A stretch of DNA of 64,000 nucleotides from Tremella fuciformis (lineage: Eukaryota; Basidiomycota; Tremellomycetes; Tremellales; Tremellaceae). Below are positions 24,592 to 34,182 of this stretch, piece by piece. How positions within the stretch are numbered: the first letter of the stretch is position 1; each line of letters opens with the position of its first letter. The notes under the pieces are model-generated. The model ran no database searches. It was not told where the DNA came from and was given only the letters and a program-made list of their open reading frames with translations. The stretch spans positions 744,001 to 808,000 of the forward strand of contig CP136496.1 in assembly GCA_032768795.1 (NCBI GenBank), read 5' to 3'. The translations under genes were made by a program, and so were the position numbers.

Positions 24592-25265
24592 ATCTATGAC
24601 CCTGTTGCCGAGTGAGGAAGAGCGGTAGAAACTTGAGGCTCACGAAGTGGGATATCGCTTTTGGGCAAAACGAGTGAAAAGCTGTGCTTCGAAGGCCCCC
24701 CAACTGAAGGGAGATATCCCAGGAAGATCCTCTGCTGAACGAACCAAGGTCAGATGCATATGTCAAGGAGGGTAAAACGTGCACTTCCAGCTTTAGAAGA
24801 CGCAGATGACACAAAATCCATGTCCTGCCTCACCGGCTGAGAGGACAGGTGCACATACTGCGCATGGGCAGCCGAATGCGATATCATCTCGCGCGTGAAG
24901 TAGCCTCATACAAGGATCTTGACCTCCCTGGATCCAGGCGGAACACATTCAACCCTGTCACGACGAAGCCAGAGGTGCGCTGTCTGCCGAACCCACAGCT
25001 TCCCTTGTCAAGGCGAGATTCACACGATGTCCTTCCAGAGGCGGGGCCAATATTTCTTCCCAGCCTCGAGATGGGGACCTCATGTCTCTGAAGACTTCTA
25101 GCTGTATATGTGCATGTGATAGAAGCAAAATTATACTGGTGGTGATAAGGGCGCACGGAACAAGGGGAGTCTGCGTCGGATGGTGATCGCGTTAGAAATC
25201 ACCACGACGGATCATTCAACTGATGTCATATGATAGACTCAGAGAGGAGTGGACCACAGAGGATA
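24592..25265. other. Intergenic within the W-motif island
   Basis: Upstream of W-motif gene 2 and downstream of gene 3. Short frames on both strands lack the family motif. Nothing else is identified. Confidence 0.4.
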
Positions 25266-26167
25266 TCATCGTTTCTTTCGCGTCGAGAGGACAACATATC
25301 GGGGGTAAAGACGAGGAGCTTCGGAATCTGGGCGTTTCCCCGAAGTGGTCGAGGCGCTCCCTTCCCGCAATTCTGTTGTCTGCGATGGATTCAGAGGCGA
25401 TGGGCTCGGTGAGCGTGACGGTGTCGTTCCTAAGGGGCTCAGCGGGGAGGTGGCTGTTGATTCCTAGAATCGTCAGCCTTAATTTTGGGCTGTCAAGGAT
25501 ATCATCGGTATTTCAAGGCAGGCTAGAGCATTGGAAGGGCGCCGTTGGACGACAAAGGGGAGGACCCGACAATGAGTGGCAGTGAGTAGAGACTTACGGA
25601 TTCCATCGCACTTGGGAACGCGTCTCCCCGATACATCATGTGAGTAACCGATTTGAAAGCCTTGGGCGAGGTTAGCAGCAGCGCGGTTGCCACGGCCGTG
25701 ATCACAGTGACCATTTTCGGGTCATAGGGCTGGAGTGATGAAACGGCAAGTATTCGAGCCGCCATCTCAGTGACTGGACCTTCGAGGTCTTCCACCCCTG
25801 GCCCATTTAAGCTCCTTAAATCACCCTTGTGGGCGTGCTGACACGCTGCCTGCAGAATACTCTTGGGCAGTGTCCGCTGCGCTGTTGTCCCTTTCGATGA
25901 CTTGCCAGTGTGATAATTGGTAAGATGCCAGTCCACGTCATTGTCGGGATCTTCCTGCTCCCATAAGAAGTCCGCCTCACCAGTGGCAACATGCTGGACA
26001 AGGATGAGCGAAAAGTCTCACTTCGCCCAGTTATGACTCACCCATTCGTTGAACTTATTATTTTCACCCAAATTTATAGTCTCTGGTGATTGTTGACCAT
26101 GCTGACGCTCCGCGGCCGTGCCCATGAGCTTCAAGACCTGAGTTGTCAGGTCATCGTGCCGCGTCAT
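25266..26167 (-). CDS. W-motif family protein 3, diverged member
   Basis: Three exons (26167-26042, 25993-25598, 25463-25266) give 239 aa. The phase-0 intron lies just upstream of the motif, as in other members. The motif reads FLWEQEDPDNDVDWHLTNY. The helical half carries MVTVITAVATALLLTSP where relatives have DVVFSLMEL. The last exon is Ser/Pro-rich and ends RYVVLSTRKKR, a basic tail. The start is uncertain: the frame is open further upstream without an ATG, so ATG at 26167 is used and an extra 5' exon is possible. The second intron is 134 nt, longer than usual here. Confidence 0.58.
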
Positions 26168-26837
26168 TGTTCTCCTCAAATGATCGAAAGGGGTTAAATC
26201 GTCCACACCATGAGTCGAGCCAAGGGCCAAGCCACGCGGCTGTCAGGAAAAGGTCGTTGCAGACGACCGATAACTAGTCCTGTCAGGGCAAGATACAGTT
26301 GCAGAACGAAGAGCTTCTTAACATGTCTTATCAGTGTCAGCCCTGCCTTCGCTTCGTGTTAAACTGCAGCGAGCGGGAAATGATCACTGTCTTCCCCTAG
26401 GGAGCGTTCCATTGTTCTGGCGAACAGCTTAGACTCGCCAAACGGGCGATGACACATATATCGTGTCAGATATACAGGTCCCGTCGGAGAGGCAATGCTA
26501 TGTGACTATCAGTAGATTGCGACAGGCGCTTTCTCCCGAAAGCCACCTGTCCAAAATGAGCAGACTCGGATGGGCCAATACTAAACATAAAGCGGAGGAT
26601 CATTGCTCCTCGCCCGTCAAAGATTCATCACCACACTGGTCTTTGTGTCAGACAGCGATCCATACCCTTTTACAAGTAGAAGCAAAGAGGAAAGACTACT
26701 AACACCTCGTGCGCGCGCAAAACATGTGCTACAATTTGTGCGCACGGAACTTGCCAGCGAGGCTCTCATTCCTCGGTCTTGATGTGCACAGCGGCTTGTT
26801 GCAATTGAACGTGGGTGACTGGAAGCCGGAGGAAGTC
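26168..26837. other. Intergenic within the W-motif island
   Basis: No family motif is found. A possible short terminal exon of W-motif gene 4 (PPRNESLAGKFRAHKL, about 26735-26785 on the minus strand) could be joined by a 64-nt intron, but support is weak. Confidence 0.35.
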
Positions 26838-27498
26838 TCACGGGTCTTCATCTGCGAGATCAGCGTTGCTGGAAATAGCGGACGCCTGATCTTTTGGGAT
26901 TTTCTGGTAGTGAAATTGGCTTTCAGCAGCCTCTCGGTTGTCCTCCCAGAGCAGTTTCATGACATCCGGGACAACGTCGATCAGAGTCGCGTCGTCGAGT
27001 GTAGCGGCAGAAGTATGGCACAACGAGCTCATTATCTCCCTGACCACTGGTTGTAGATGCCTCTCGAGGTGAGAGTTCGAGTGTCTGAAGCCTTCCTCAT
27101 AAACTTTGCTGACCGCCCTGGCGGTCAATCTCGAATCGAATTTCATGTTTGGGGGCTTCACACAGGACTCCTTGTTTCTCCAATTTATTATGCACCACCT
27201 CTGATCGCTTCCTTTTTGAACCCAGCCGAACTTCTGGCGGTATGCATTTGCGTACTGCTAGGTCAGGCTCCCACTCGCCTAGGCACGTGAAACTCACAAA
27301 GCGTTTCTCGCCATCCACAATCGTGAAGTAGCGGCCACCCGTGCAGACTGTTGGGCCCTCAATCAGGGCATGCCCCCTAGTCTGTTTGGGAGCCGCTTCA
27401 GTACTCATGCCATCGTCAGCGCTGGTGATATTGGTGTTAGGGGGAAGAGAAGCGTCAGCTGTTGAATCAGTGGCAGGCTCATTACTGCGTGCAGACAT
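26838..27498 (-). CDS. W-motif family protein 4, with a retrotransposon in its upstream region
   Basis: Two exons (27498-27298, 27254-26838) give 205 aa. The N-terminus is polar (MSARSNEPATDSTADASLPP). After a 43-nt phase-0 intron comes RQKFGWVQKGSDQRWCIINW, then VYEEGFRHS and LIDVVPDVMKLLW. It is closest to protein 5 (FGWVKKDYKDPWGVRNW; LIDVVPMLMEILW). A Copia-type insertion starts 134 bp upstream of the ATG and splits an upstream module that protein 5 still has whole. The last codons (ADEDP) are followed by GTGAG, so a further 3' exon is possible. Confidence 0.62.
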
Positions 27499-27631
27499 GT
27501 TCGAACGGAGATCGGTGATGCGGTATGAGATAGAAATGAGAAACAGGTTCTGGGCGCTTTTGCGTTCCAGCAGCGCGCGACCTCGCTCATGGGCTCGACC
27601 TTCCAGCCTTCTCTCAGGAAGTGGCAAAGGG

Positions 27632-27795
27632 TGTTACACAATGATGAGAGCTATGCATTCGTCCATCTCTGCAGTTCTCTACTTATGAGCTGTCGCTCTG
27701 CTCAAGCCATCTACATAAGGTTACTCATTTGGCCGCAAGAGGCAATTCTGACCCTATGAGGCGTCCTCGGGGTCCTCGGGGCCTATTGTTCAACA
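27632..27795 (-). repeat. Copia 3' LTR, 164 bp
   Basis: On the minus strand it begins TGTTGAACAATAGG and ends GTGTAACA, and is preceded by the polypurine tract GAGGGGGAG (27796-27804). It is the exact reverse complement, by eye, of 33388-33551. Confidence 0.88.
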
Positions 27796-30700
27796 CTCCC
27801 CCTCGAAGTCTGCAGGCTGCAGGTAGCCGCGGCGAGCCCGGTGGTGGTGCCAAGGGCCCGTCGGGCGTTCCCAAGCCTGCTGATCTTCGCACCAGGACAA
27901 TATAGGCCCAAGATCGCACGTCGCGAGCGTCGCACGGTCCATAGGCCTGCCTCCTTCAGGCTGATGGGAAGGCGTCCCGCCGCTCTCCATCAATACCGAC
28001 CCAAAATCGATGATCTCGGTGTCTGCCGGTAGCCCTGATTCTCCTTGATGTTCTCCAGCTCCCCCTGCATGCATACAGTCTCTCACTGCCCGTGCGCATC
28101 CAGCGAAGCGTTGCTGATGAGCGAGCTGATGGGTTTGACTAGCGGCATTTCGGCGTTTTGGCTCAACCACGTGGTGTGGCAGACGATTTGGAGCGCGACT
28201 GACTTTGTCATTCAACGTCTTCTCACTACCGTCGACGTCTTCTAGATCGCTGATTGCGGCCGCTAGGTGGACGACAGCGCGCTCCGCGCCGGCAGACGGA
28301 CGGCCCAGGCCCAGAGCTTCAAAATGGCGGGCGTGCGCGGCAGCCGGGAGCGACTTGGTGAGGATGTCCGCCTTCTGGTCCGCAGAGCTGACGTACCGCA
28401 GGCTGACTTTGCCTGTGTCGACAAGTTCCCGGATCAAATGATGTTTTATGTCGATATGTTTGGTCCGAGAGTGAGTTGTGGGCTGCCCTGCAAGTCTGAT
28501 GGACCCCTGGTTGTCGCAGGAGAGCGGTGTTGGTGACCTCTGCTCGAATCCCAGCTCACCGAGCAGATTCCTGAGCCAAACCGCCTCCTTCGCAGCCTCG
28601 GCTACAGCGATGTATTCGGCCTCAACCGTCGATGTCGAGACCGTGGCTTGTCTGCGAGACGACCAGGTGATCGGCGAGCCTCTGAACTCCATCAATCAGC
28701 CTGTGGTTGATCGCCGAGTGTCCTTGCAACCCGCCCAGTCCGAATCTACCCAGCCCTGCAGCCCGCCGTCGCCGCCACCCAGCCTTAGCCCGACGGTCCG
28801 TGTGTGGGCTAGGTAGGTCAGGACGCCTTGTGCGAGGTCCCAGTGCTGACGGGTAGGTGCTGCGAGCGCCCTGGAGAGGTATGAGGCCGCGAACATGACG
28901 TCCGGGCGTGTGCAGCCCGCTAGCCATAAGAGACACCCTACGAGTTCTTGATAGGGCGTTAGGGCTGTCGACACGTCCTCTACCTTCGTCCTCGTGTCCT
29001 GCGGCAACGGTGTTGATCGTGAGCGTCTACTTGCGTGCTCTGGAAAACGCTCGAGTACTCTGTCGATGTATGCGGGCTGACTAAGCCAGATCGTCCGTCT
29101 AGCCTTGTCCTGCGATACCTTCATCCCGAGCACTGTTCCGACGTCGCCTATGACGGTGATCGTCCACTCAGCCTTGAGAGCGGTCCACAGGGCGTCGATC
29201 TCCCCCTGTGACGATGCGGCAATCACGATATCGTCGACATAGACCAGAACAAGCACCGTTCGGCCTTGAGACTGTCGCACATACAGTCCCCAGTCACCAT
29301 TCGTCCTCTCAAAGCCTTGTCGACGTAGGACTCGTCCTAGCTCCTCCCACCAGTTCCTCGCTGACTGCTTTAGTCCGTATAAACTCTTCAGGAGCAGCAG
29401 AGCGTCGCAGCCCTGCCTCCGCCGCATCCCGTTGGGATAACGGATGTAGACTTCGGTGTCGATAGGACTGTTCAAGTAGGCGCCCTCGACATCGGCCTGC
29501 GCGACGATCATGCGGTCGGCTGCAGCGATTGCCAGCAACAGTCTCAGAGATCCAAGACGGCCTACCGGCGCAAACATCTCTTCAAAGTCGACGCCCGGCA
29601 CCTGCGAGAAGCCCTGTGCGACGAGCCGAGCCTTGTGTTTGATGACATTGCCGTCCGCATCGGTTTTGACCTTGAATACCCAACGCGAACCGACTGCTCT
29701 GCGATCTGCAGGCAACTTTACCTCGCGCCACGTCCCCTTACTCTCAATGTTCGAAATCTCTTTCTCCATGGCGGCAATCCACTCTGCTCTGTCGTCACTA
29801 GCCATCGCCTCGGCCAGGTTCCTGGGATCCACAGGCATTACGGGGCCGTCGGCGGCATTGGCGGATAGGAAAGCGAAAGGGCTGTGCAGCCGCTCTGCGA
29901 TAGCACCGAACTTTGCGGGCGCTTTCCTCTCTCGGACGGGCCGACCGATGGTGCTGGTATCCACAGGAGGTGGCAGTGGTGTCGCTGCGACGGGTACATA
30001 CGTCCAGCGCTCTGCCACAGGAATTCTAGGGCGGTTGGTGGCAACAGGAAGACGGGACGGACGGGGGACCCGAGGCTGCTCGGGTGTGTTGGGAGTGACC
30101 GGTGCGGGATCGTTGATTGTGAGCTCTTCCTCTGAGATCTCAACCCCGGCGACATTTTTCTGGGCTTGCCCGGAGTCCTGCTGATCCTCAGATACCTCCA
30201 GATTGTCTCTATCATCATCCTGGCTTGAATGACTGGCGATCTTGCCTCCCATCGATCCAACAGGAATGAGCTCTGCTTGGTCGCTTTGGGTCACGTGACC
30301 AAATTCGGCCTCATCGTCCTTCGACATCTCGAGCACTTTGACGTCTCTTCGATGGGCAATCTCACCCGTGGCGTCAAGCTGCACGGTCCAGCCGCTCTGG
30401 GTCTCACTCTGACCGAGTATCCGACACGCCTCGCCGCGCTCTTGCGTGAAAGACGCCTTACGGCGGATCTGAGACGGGATCTGCGCATGGCATCTCTGCC
30501 CGAATCGTAGGACGGACTCTAGGCCTCTCTCACGCCCTGTAAGCGCGCTCCAGGCCGATAAGCCCGTCCGTGCTGATACAGACAGCTTCATGATGATCAC
30601 GGCTGTGTATCGAGCCGCGAAAGACCAATAGGCGTGCGGTAGACGGCTGTCGGCCAGCATCGCGGCTGTCATGTCTTTGATGGTGCGTATCGTTCGTTCA

Positions 30701-31758
30701 GCCGCCCCGTTGAGCTCGGGCGTGTAGCGCGGGGTCATGTAATGCTGTATCCCGGCTGACTGATAGAAGGCGCGGGCCTCCAGGCTGTCGAACTCGCCTC
30801 CGCCGTCGCTGCGGATGACCCGGACGCGATCTCCAAGTTGTCGCTCGATTTTGGCTATAAACTGCTGCAAGGCGTTGAATGCCTCGGACTTGCGACCTAT
30901 CGGGACCACGCCCAGGATCTTGCTCGAGCGCTCGATAGCTACAAGCATGTTCTCACACCCGTCGACAGACGTCTCAAATGGCCCGGTAATGTCGACATCA
31001 ACGCCGACACCGTCGCCGCCGCCTTTGAGCAGCGGGGCGTCACCAGCCTTCGGCGGCCTGGTGATCTTAGTGCGGGCGCATACCTCACATGCAGCGGTAA
31101 CGAATGGGTCGTCTTTATAGGCTCGCCAGGGCTCGGTGAGTAGGTCTTTCCTACCCAGCTCTTTGAGCCGCTCGACGCCTATATGACCTAGACGCTGATG
31201 TTCAGCTTCTAGCGGCGAGCGCGTGTCGACGGCAGTTGTGAGCAGAATCATCGGTCGTGTCGTCCCGAGCCGGACGGTCCAAAGCGATCCTCTCTTCCGC
31301 AGAGCTAGCCTTTCCTGCCGTCGCTCGAGCGTCCCGCCGTCGCCCTTAAGATCGGCCCGCCAGCCCCATCGCAGCAGCCTTGACAGGGAGCAGAGGCTGA
31401 TTCGAGCTGTCGGGACGTGGTAGACGTCTCGGAGCGTGAGGCGTTGCCCAGACGACAGGACAAGATCTATCTCGCCCACCTCAACAGCCTGCATTGTGGC
31501 TGTGTCGTTTGCTAGCCCAAAGACTCGAGGCTTGTCAAGCCGACGGACACGCTTTAGGATCGACCTGTGCGGTGTCAAGTGGTCGGTAGCTCCGCTGTCA
31601 AGGACCCAGACGGGCTCGACGGCCTCTGACTCGACCTGCAGAGTGTCTGCGGTGAACAGAGCATCATTACTAGACTCTGCAGACCCGTTCTCGAACCACG
31701 GGTCATCGAGCTGGTCGGGAAAGACGATGCGATCGTCGCTGTCTGTTACGACCGAGAC
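27790..31758 (-). CDS. Copia pol polyprotein with one in-frame stop
   Basis: In order on the minus strand: aspartic protease (WVLDSGATDHLTPHRS, near 31600); integrase zinc part (HIGVERLKELGRKDLL with CEVCARTK); DDE core (DVDITGPFE and VIRSDGGGEFDS); reverse transcriptase (GSRWVFKVKTDADGNVIKHK; YVDDIVIAAS); and RNase H (WVDSDWAGCKDTRRSTTG, then GSPITWSSRRQATVSTSTVE and VEAEYIAVAEA). A TGA at 28696-28698 interrupts RNase H exactly where relatives read TGY; the same frame continues to 27790. The frame opens upstream at 31758 after CCCTAG, which fits a 3' splice site from gag. Apart from the TGA the frame is intact, so the copy is young; the stop either kills it or is read through. Confidence 0.9.
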
Positions 31759-32174
31759 CTAGGGGGTGACAAGCCCTGGGTCCAGTGGACGACAAAGACT
31801 GATAACGAAGTGAAGTCGCAAAGGTGGACGGACGATGATGATAGGTTCGACTCTTTACGTAAGTGCGCGAGAGCGCGAGTCACCTAGACGAAGACTGTGA
31901 GAGTAACTTATGGGATGTAACTTATGATAATTCATCGACGAAGAAGGCTCCTACGTACTCAGAGGGGGGGTATATATCCTTCTTTGTCTCTCCGATTTGC
32001 CACCCAGCTGCTTACTAAGCAGTTTTCCTGTATCCAATATAAGGTGGAGGCTTTGTAAGCATTTGCCACTCAGTTGGATAAATAGCCAACAGCTGCTGAG
32101 TAAGCAGGTGGAGGCTTACAAATCACCTTGGAGCATTCTCCAGGATTTGCCACTCGCTTATTAAGCAAGGTAGC
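31759..32174 (-). other. Spacer between gag and pol with short repeats
   Basis: This 416-nt stretch separates gag from pol, which in most Copia elements are fused. On the plus strand the motif ATTTGCCAC recurs at about 31995, 32061 and 32145, and GGTGGAGGCTT recurs at about 32043 and 32108. It may be an intron joining gag to pol (acceptor CCCTAG before 31758) or a small insertion. Confidence 0.45.
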
Positions 32175-33332
32175 CTATGATGTGTATATCCTATCTATTC
32201 TGATAACGTTTCCCTGATGTGTAATAATTCCTCTGATAAGGTCCTTCGTGTACAGGTACGTAACACTGTCGTCATCGAGCTCGGCCCATTCGGTGGCGGC
32301 AACGGTGAGGCCTGCCCACGGATCCATGTCAACTTCCAGGGCTGCAGCGAGCAGTCCCGAGTCGGCTTTAGGAGGAATCGTGATCCTCTTATCGGCTGCG
32401 GCGACGTCCTGGCGATCTTGGACGCCCTTACGTTCGCCTCGGCCGCCTCTCTGCCGAGCAGGGCGTCCGCCGCGGCCCTGCAGGCCACCGCGCTGCAGCT
32501 CTGCGGCCTTCTTGCGACAATCACGCTCCCAATGGCCCTTCTTGCCGCAATGACGACATTCGTCATTGGTCTTGTCTCTCTCGAACCGAGGGCGGCGGTC
32601 GACAGCCATCGCGAGCGGTTTGCCGCCTCCATTACCTTGTCGTTGAGGCGGCCTTGCCCGCCGTCGCGCGATCTCGGTAGTGTATTTTGAGAGCACGACG
32701 GCCCAGGACTGCTTGTCCTTGGCAATGGGGGCCAATTCAGCCCTTACGATGTTGAAGGCGGGGTCCAGGATCGTGGCGAGGAACCTCTGAGCGCGCTCGG
32801 TGTCGCTCAGGACGATCCCGACGCGCTTGCCGTCCGAAATCGCCTTGGAAAACGTCTCTACATGAGCGCTCATTTCGTCCGCAGAGGCGTCGCCTCTGAG
32901 ATCGAGCGTCCACAGGCGGGCGTGCACCATCCTCTGATTCTCGAGCAGATCGGCCTCGTGCATCTTGTCGCAATACAGCCACATATCGGCTGCAGCAAGC
33001 AGGTCTTCAATGTCGAGCCGAACGGCCTCCGAAACCGTCCCCTTCAACATTGCCTGCGCCCTGCTCTCTCGGGCTTGCCACCTCTCCCAGTCCTTCTTAT
33101 CCTCGCTTGTCATGGCCCCACCGATATCCGAGCCTGTCGGCATGACGGAACCAGCTCGAGTGCGGCGCTCGGTGGCTGCGACGCGCCCTGGCTCGAGATC
33201 GAGGCCCAAGGCTGCATTCCAGCAGTCTCCGAGCTGCAGAGCGACTTCTACGGCCGCCCGCCATGGGGCGTATGATGCAGGATCATGCGAGAGCTTTGGG
33301 ATCGCGTCAATGTTGACTCTGGTGGCAGACAT
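32175..33332 (-). CDS. Copia gag with CCHC zinc knuckle
   Basis: A 385-aa frame starts MSATRVNIDAIPKLSHDPAS. The central helical part (WERWQARESRAQAMLKGTVS; ILDPAFNIVRAELAPIA) is of UBN2/retrotrans-gag type. The zinc knuckle CRHCGKKGHWERDC (CX2CX4HX4C) lies near residue 260 within a basic stretch. It forms the virus-like particle and packages RNA in this element class. The end of the frame (DDDSVTYLYTKDL onward) may be intronic if gag is spliced to pol. Confidence 0.88.
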   Translation of the reverse strand: MSATRVNIDAIPKLSHDPASYAPWRAAVEVALQLGDCWNAALGLDLEPGRVAATERRTRAGSVMPTGSDIGGAMTSEDKKDWERWQARESRAQAMLKGTVSEAVRLDIEDLLAAADMWLYCDKMHEADLLENQRMVHARLWTLDLRGDASADEMSAHVETFSKAISDGKRVGIVLSDTERAQRFLATILDPAFNIVRAELAPIAKDKQSWAVVLSKYTTEIARRRARPPQRQGNGGGKPLAMAVDRRPRFERDKTNDECRHCGKKGHWERDCRKKAAELQRGGLQGRGGRPARQRGGRGERKGVQDRQDVAAADKRITIPPKADSGLLAAALEVDMDPWAGLTVAATEWAELDDDSVTYLYTKDLIRGIITHQGNVIRIDRIYTS

Positions 33333-33387
33333 CGCGATAATGGTAGGTAAAGGTGGTCTGTGCGCACGCGGGGGTGCTGATTTTGAT

Positions 33388-33551
33388 TGTTGAACAATAG
33401 GCCCCGAGGACCCCGAGGACGCCTCATAGGGTCAGAATTGCCTCTTGCGGCCAAATGAGTAACCTTATGTAGATGGCTTGAGCAGAGCGACAGCTCATAA
33501 GTAGAGAACTGCAGAGATGGACGAATGCATAGCTCTCATCATTGTGTAACA
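33388..33551 (+). repeat. Second 164-bp Copia LTR in inverted orientation
   Basis: On the plus strand it begins TGTTGAACAATAGG and ends GTGTAACA, so it points opposite to the left LTR although the gag and pol genes lie between them on one strand. No 5-bp duplication flanks this copy alone (TTGAT and GATTA). Confidence 0.85.
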
Positions 33552-33778
33552 GATTAAAAGTCCCAAGTCTCCGCTTTGGGCGTGGCAGACGAAGGCGCAG
33601 GTTACAGGCGCGGGTTCAATCCTCACACCCGCAGGGATGCCGCCTGCAGGGGGAGGCGCACGGTATAACACGTGGCTTTCCAGGTTCCGAGAGTATCAAG
33701 AGCATCTCTCGAGGGGGAGTGTTACAAGATGGCGATCAATGCCTTGACACTCGACTGGCCGGTCACTTTTGTTTAACA
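33552..33778 (+). other. Mini-segment with its own polypurine tract and degenerate Pol III boxes
   Basis: Between the inverted LTR and the outer target duplication lie 168 bp of unrelated sequence, a plus-strand tract GAGGGGGAG (33711-33719) and a 59-bp TG...CA piece (33720-33778) that begins TGTTAC and ends TTTAACA. Within it, TGGCAGACGAAGG (33583-33595) and GGTTCAATCC (33613-33622) resemble A and B boxes of a tRNA gene at plausible spacing, but the T-arm does not fold well. It looks like the 3' end of a second, plus-strand element. Confidence 0.45.
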
Positions 33779-33783
33779 AAGGG

Positions 33784-34182
33784 GACAAAGGGCCGAATGT
33801 CTGTGTGAAATCATACATAGCAAATGGAAGAGGCAGGACGTACGCTGATACATGAATTGTGTCAAATCTTCAAGCGGCGTTGGAGAAGGCGATGTTTTAT
33901 GGGCTATCAGTCGAAGAATGATGCATATCTGTCCCGAAATCCAGAACAACTAGAACACAAAAGCGGATCGAGGTGGGCCGAATGGCGAGCGTGCAGGTGA
34001 AAGTTTCCTCCTCGCTCGTTTAACCTCAGAAGGGAAGGGATTTCAGGAAGTCGAGCAGATACATACGAATCTTTGAGCAGAAGTGAAGAAATGTGGAGAC
34101 TTTACAGTGGTACGATACGGCAAGGGGGCAAAGTACAGAATGTATCGAATGTATCCCATGAAGTAATCCGAACCTGAAGTAC
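33784..34182. other. Displaced upstream half of W-motif gene 4 and 3' region of gene 5
   Basis: The first about 50 bp (to 33830) match the module upstream of W-motif gene 5, including a 25-bp identical run at 33806-33830. No gene is seen in the remainder. Confidence 0.5.

Larger units (their letters stand above)
27632..33778 (-). mobile_element. 6.1-kb composite LTR insertion carrying a Ty1/Copia element
   Basis: The insertion is bounded by the 5-bp duplication AAGGG (27627-27631 and 33779-33783). Outside it, the halves of a module shared with W-motif gene 5 join up. Coding strand is minus: gag (33332-32175), then pol with integrase, reverse transcriptase and RNase H (31758-27790), the Copia order. 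At the left a polypurine tract (GAGGGGGAG on the minus strand) abuts a 164-bp LTR (27632-27795). An identical 164-bp LTR lies at 33388-33551, but inverted. A further 227 bp, with its own polypurine tract on the plus strand and a TG...CA-bounded end, fills 33552-33778. The element is therefore rearranged or nested, not a plain insertion. Confidence 0.8.

Noticed and set aside
33575..33640. tRNA gene inside the Copia flank
   Set aside because: A-box-like and B-box-like strings are present but the acceptor and T-arm do not pair properly, so only a degenerate relic is noted.
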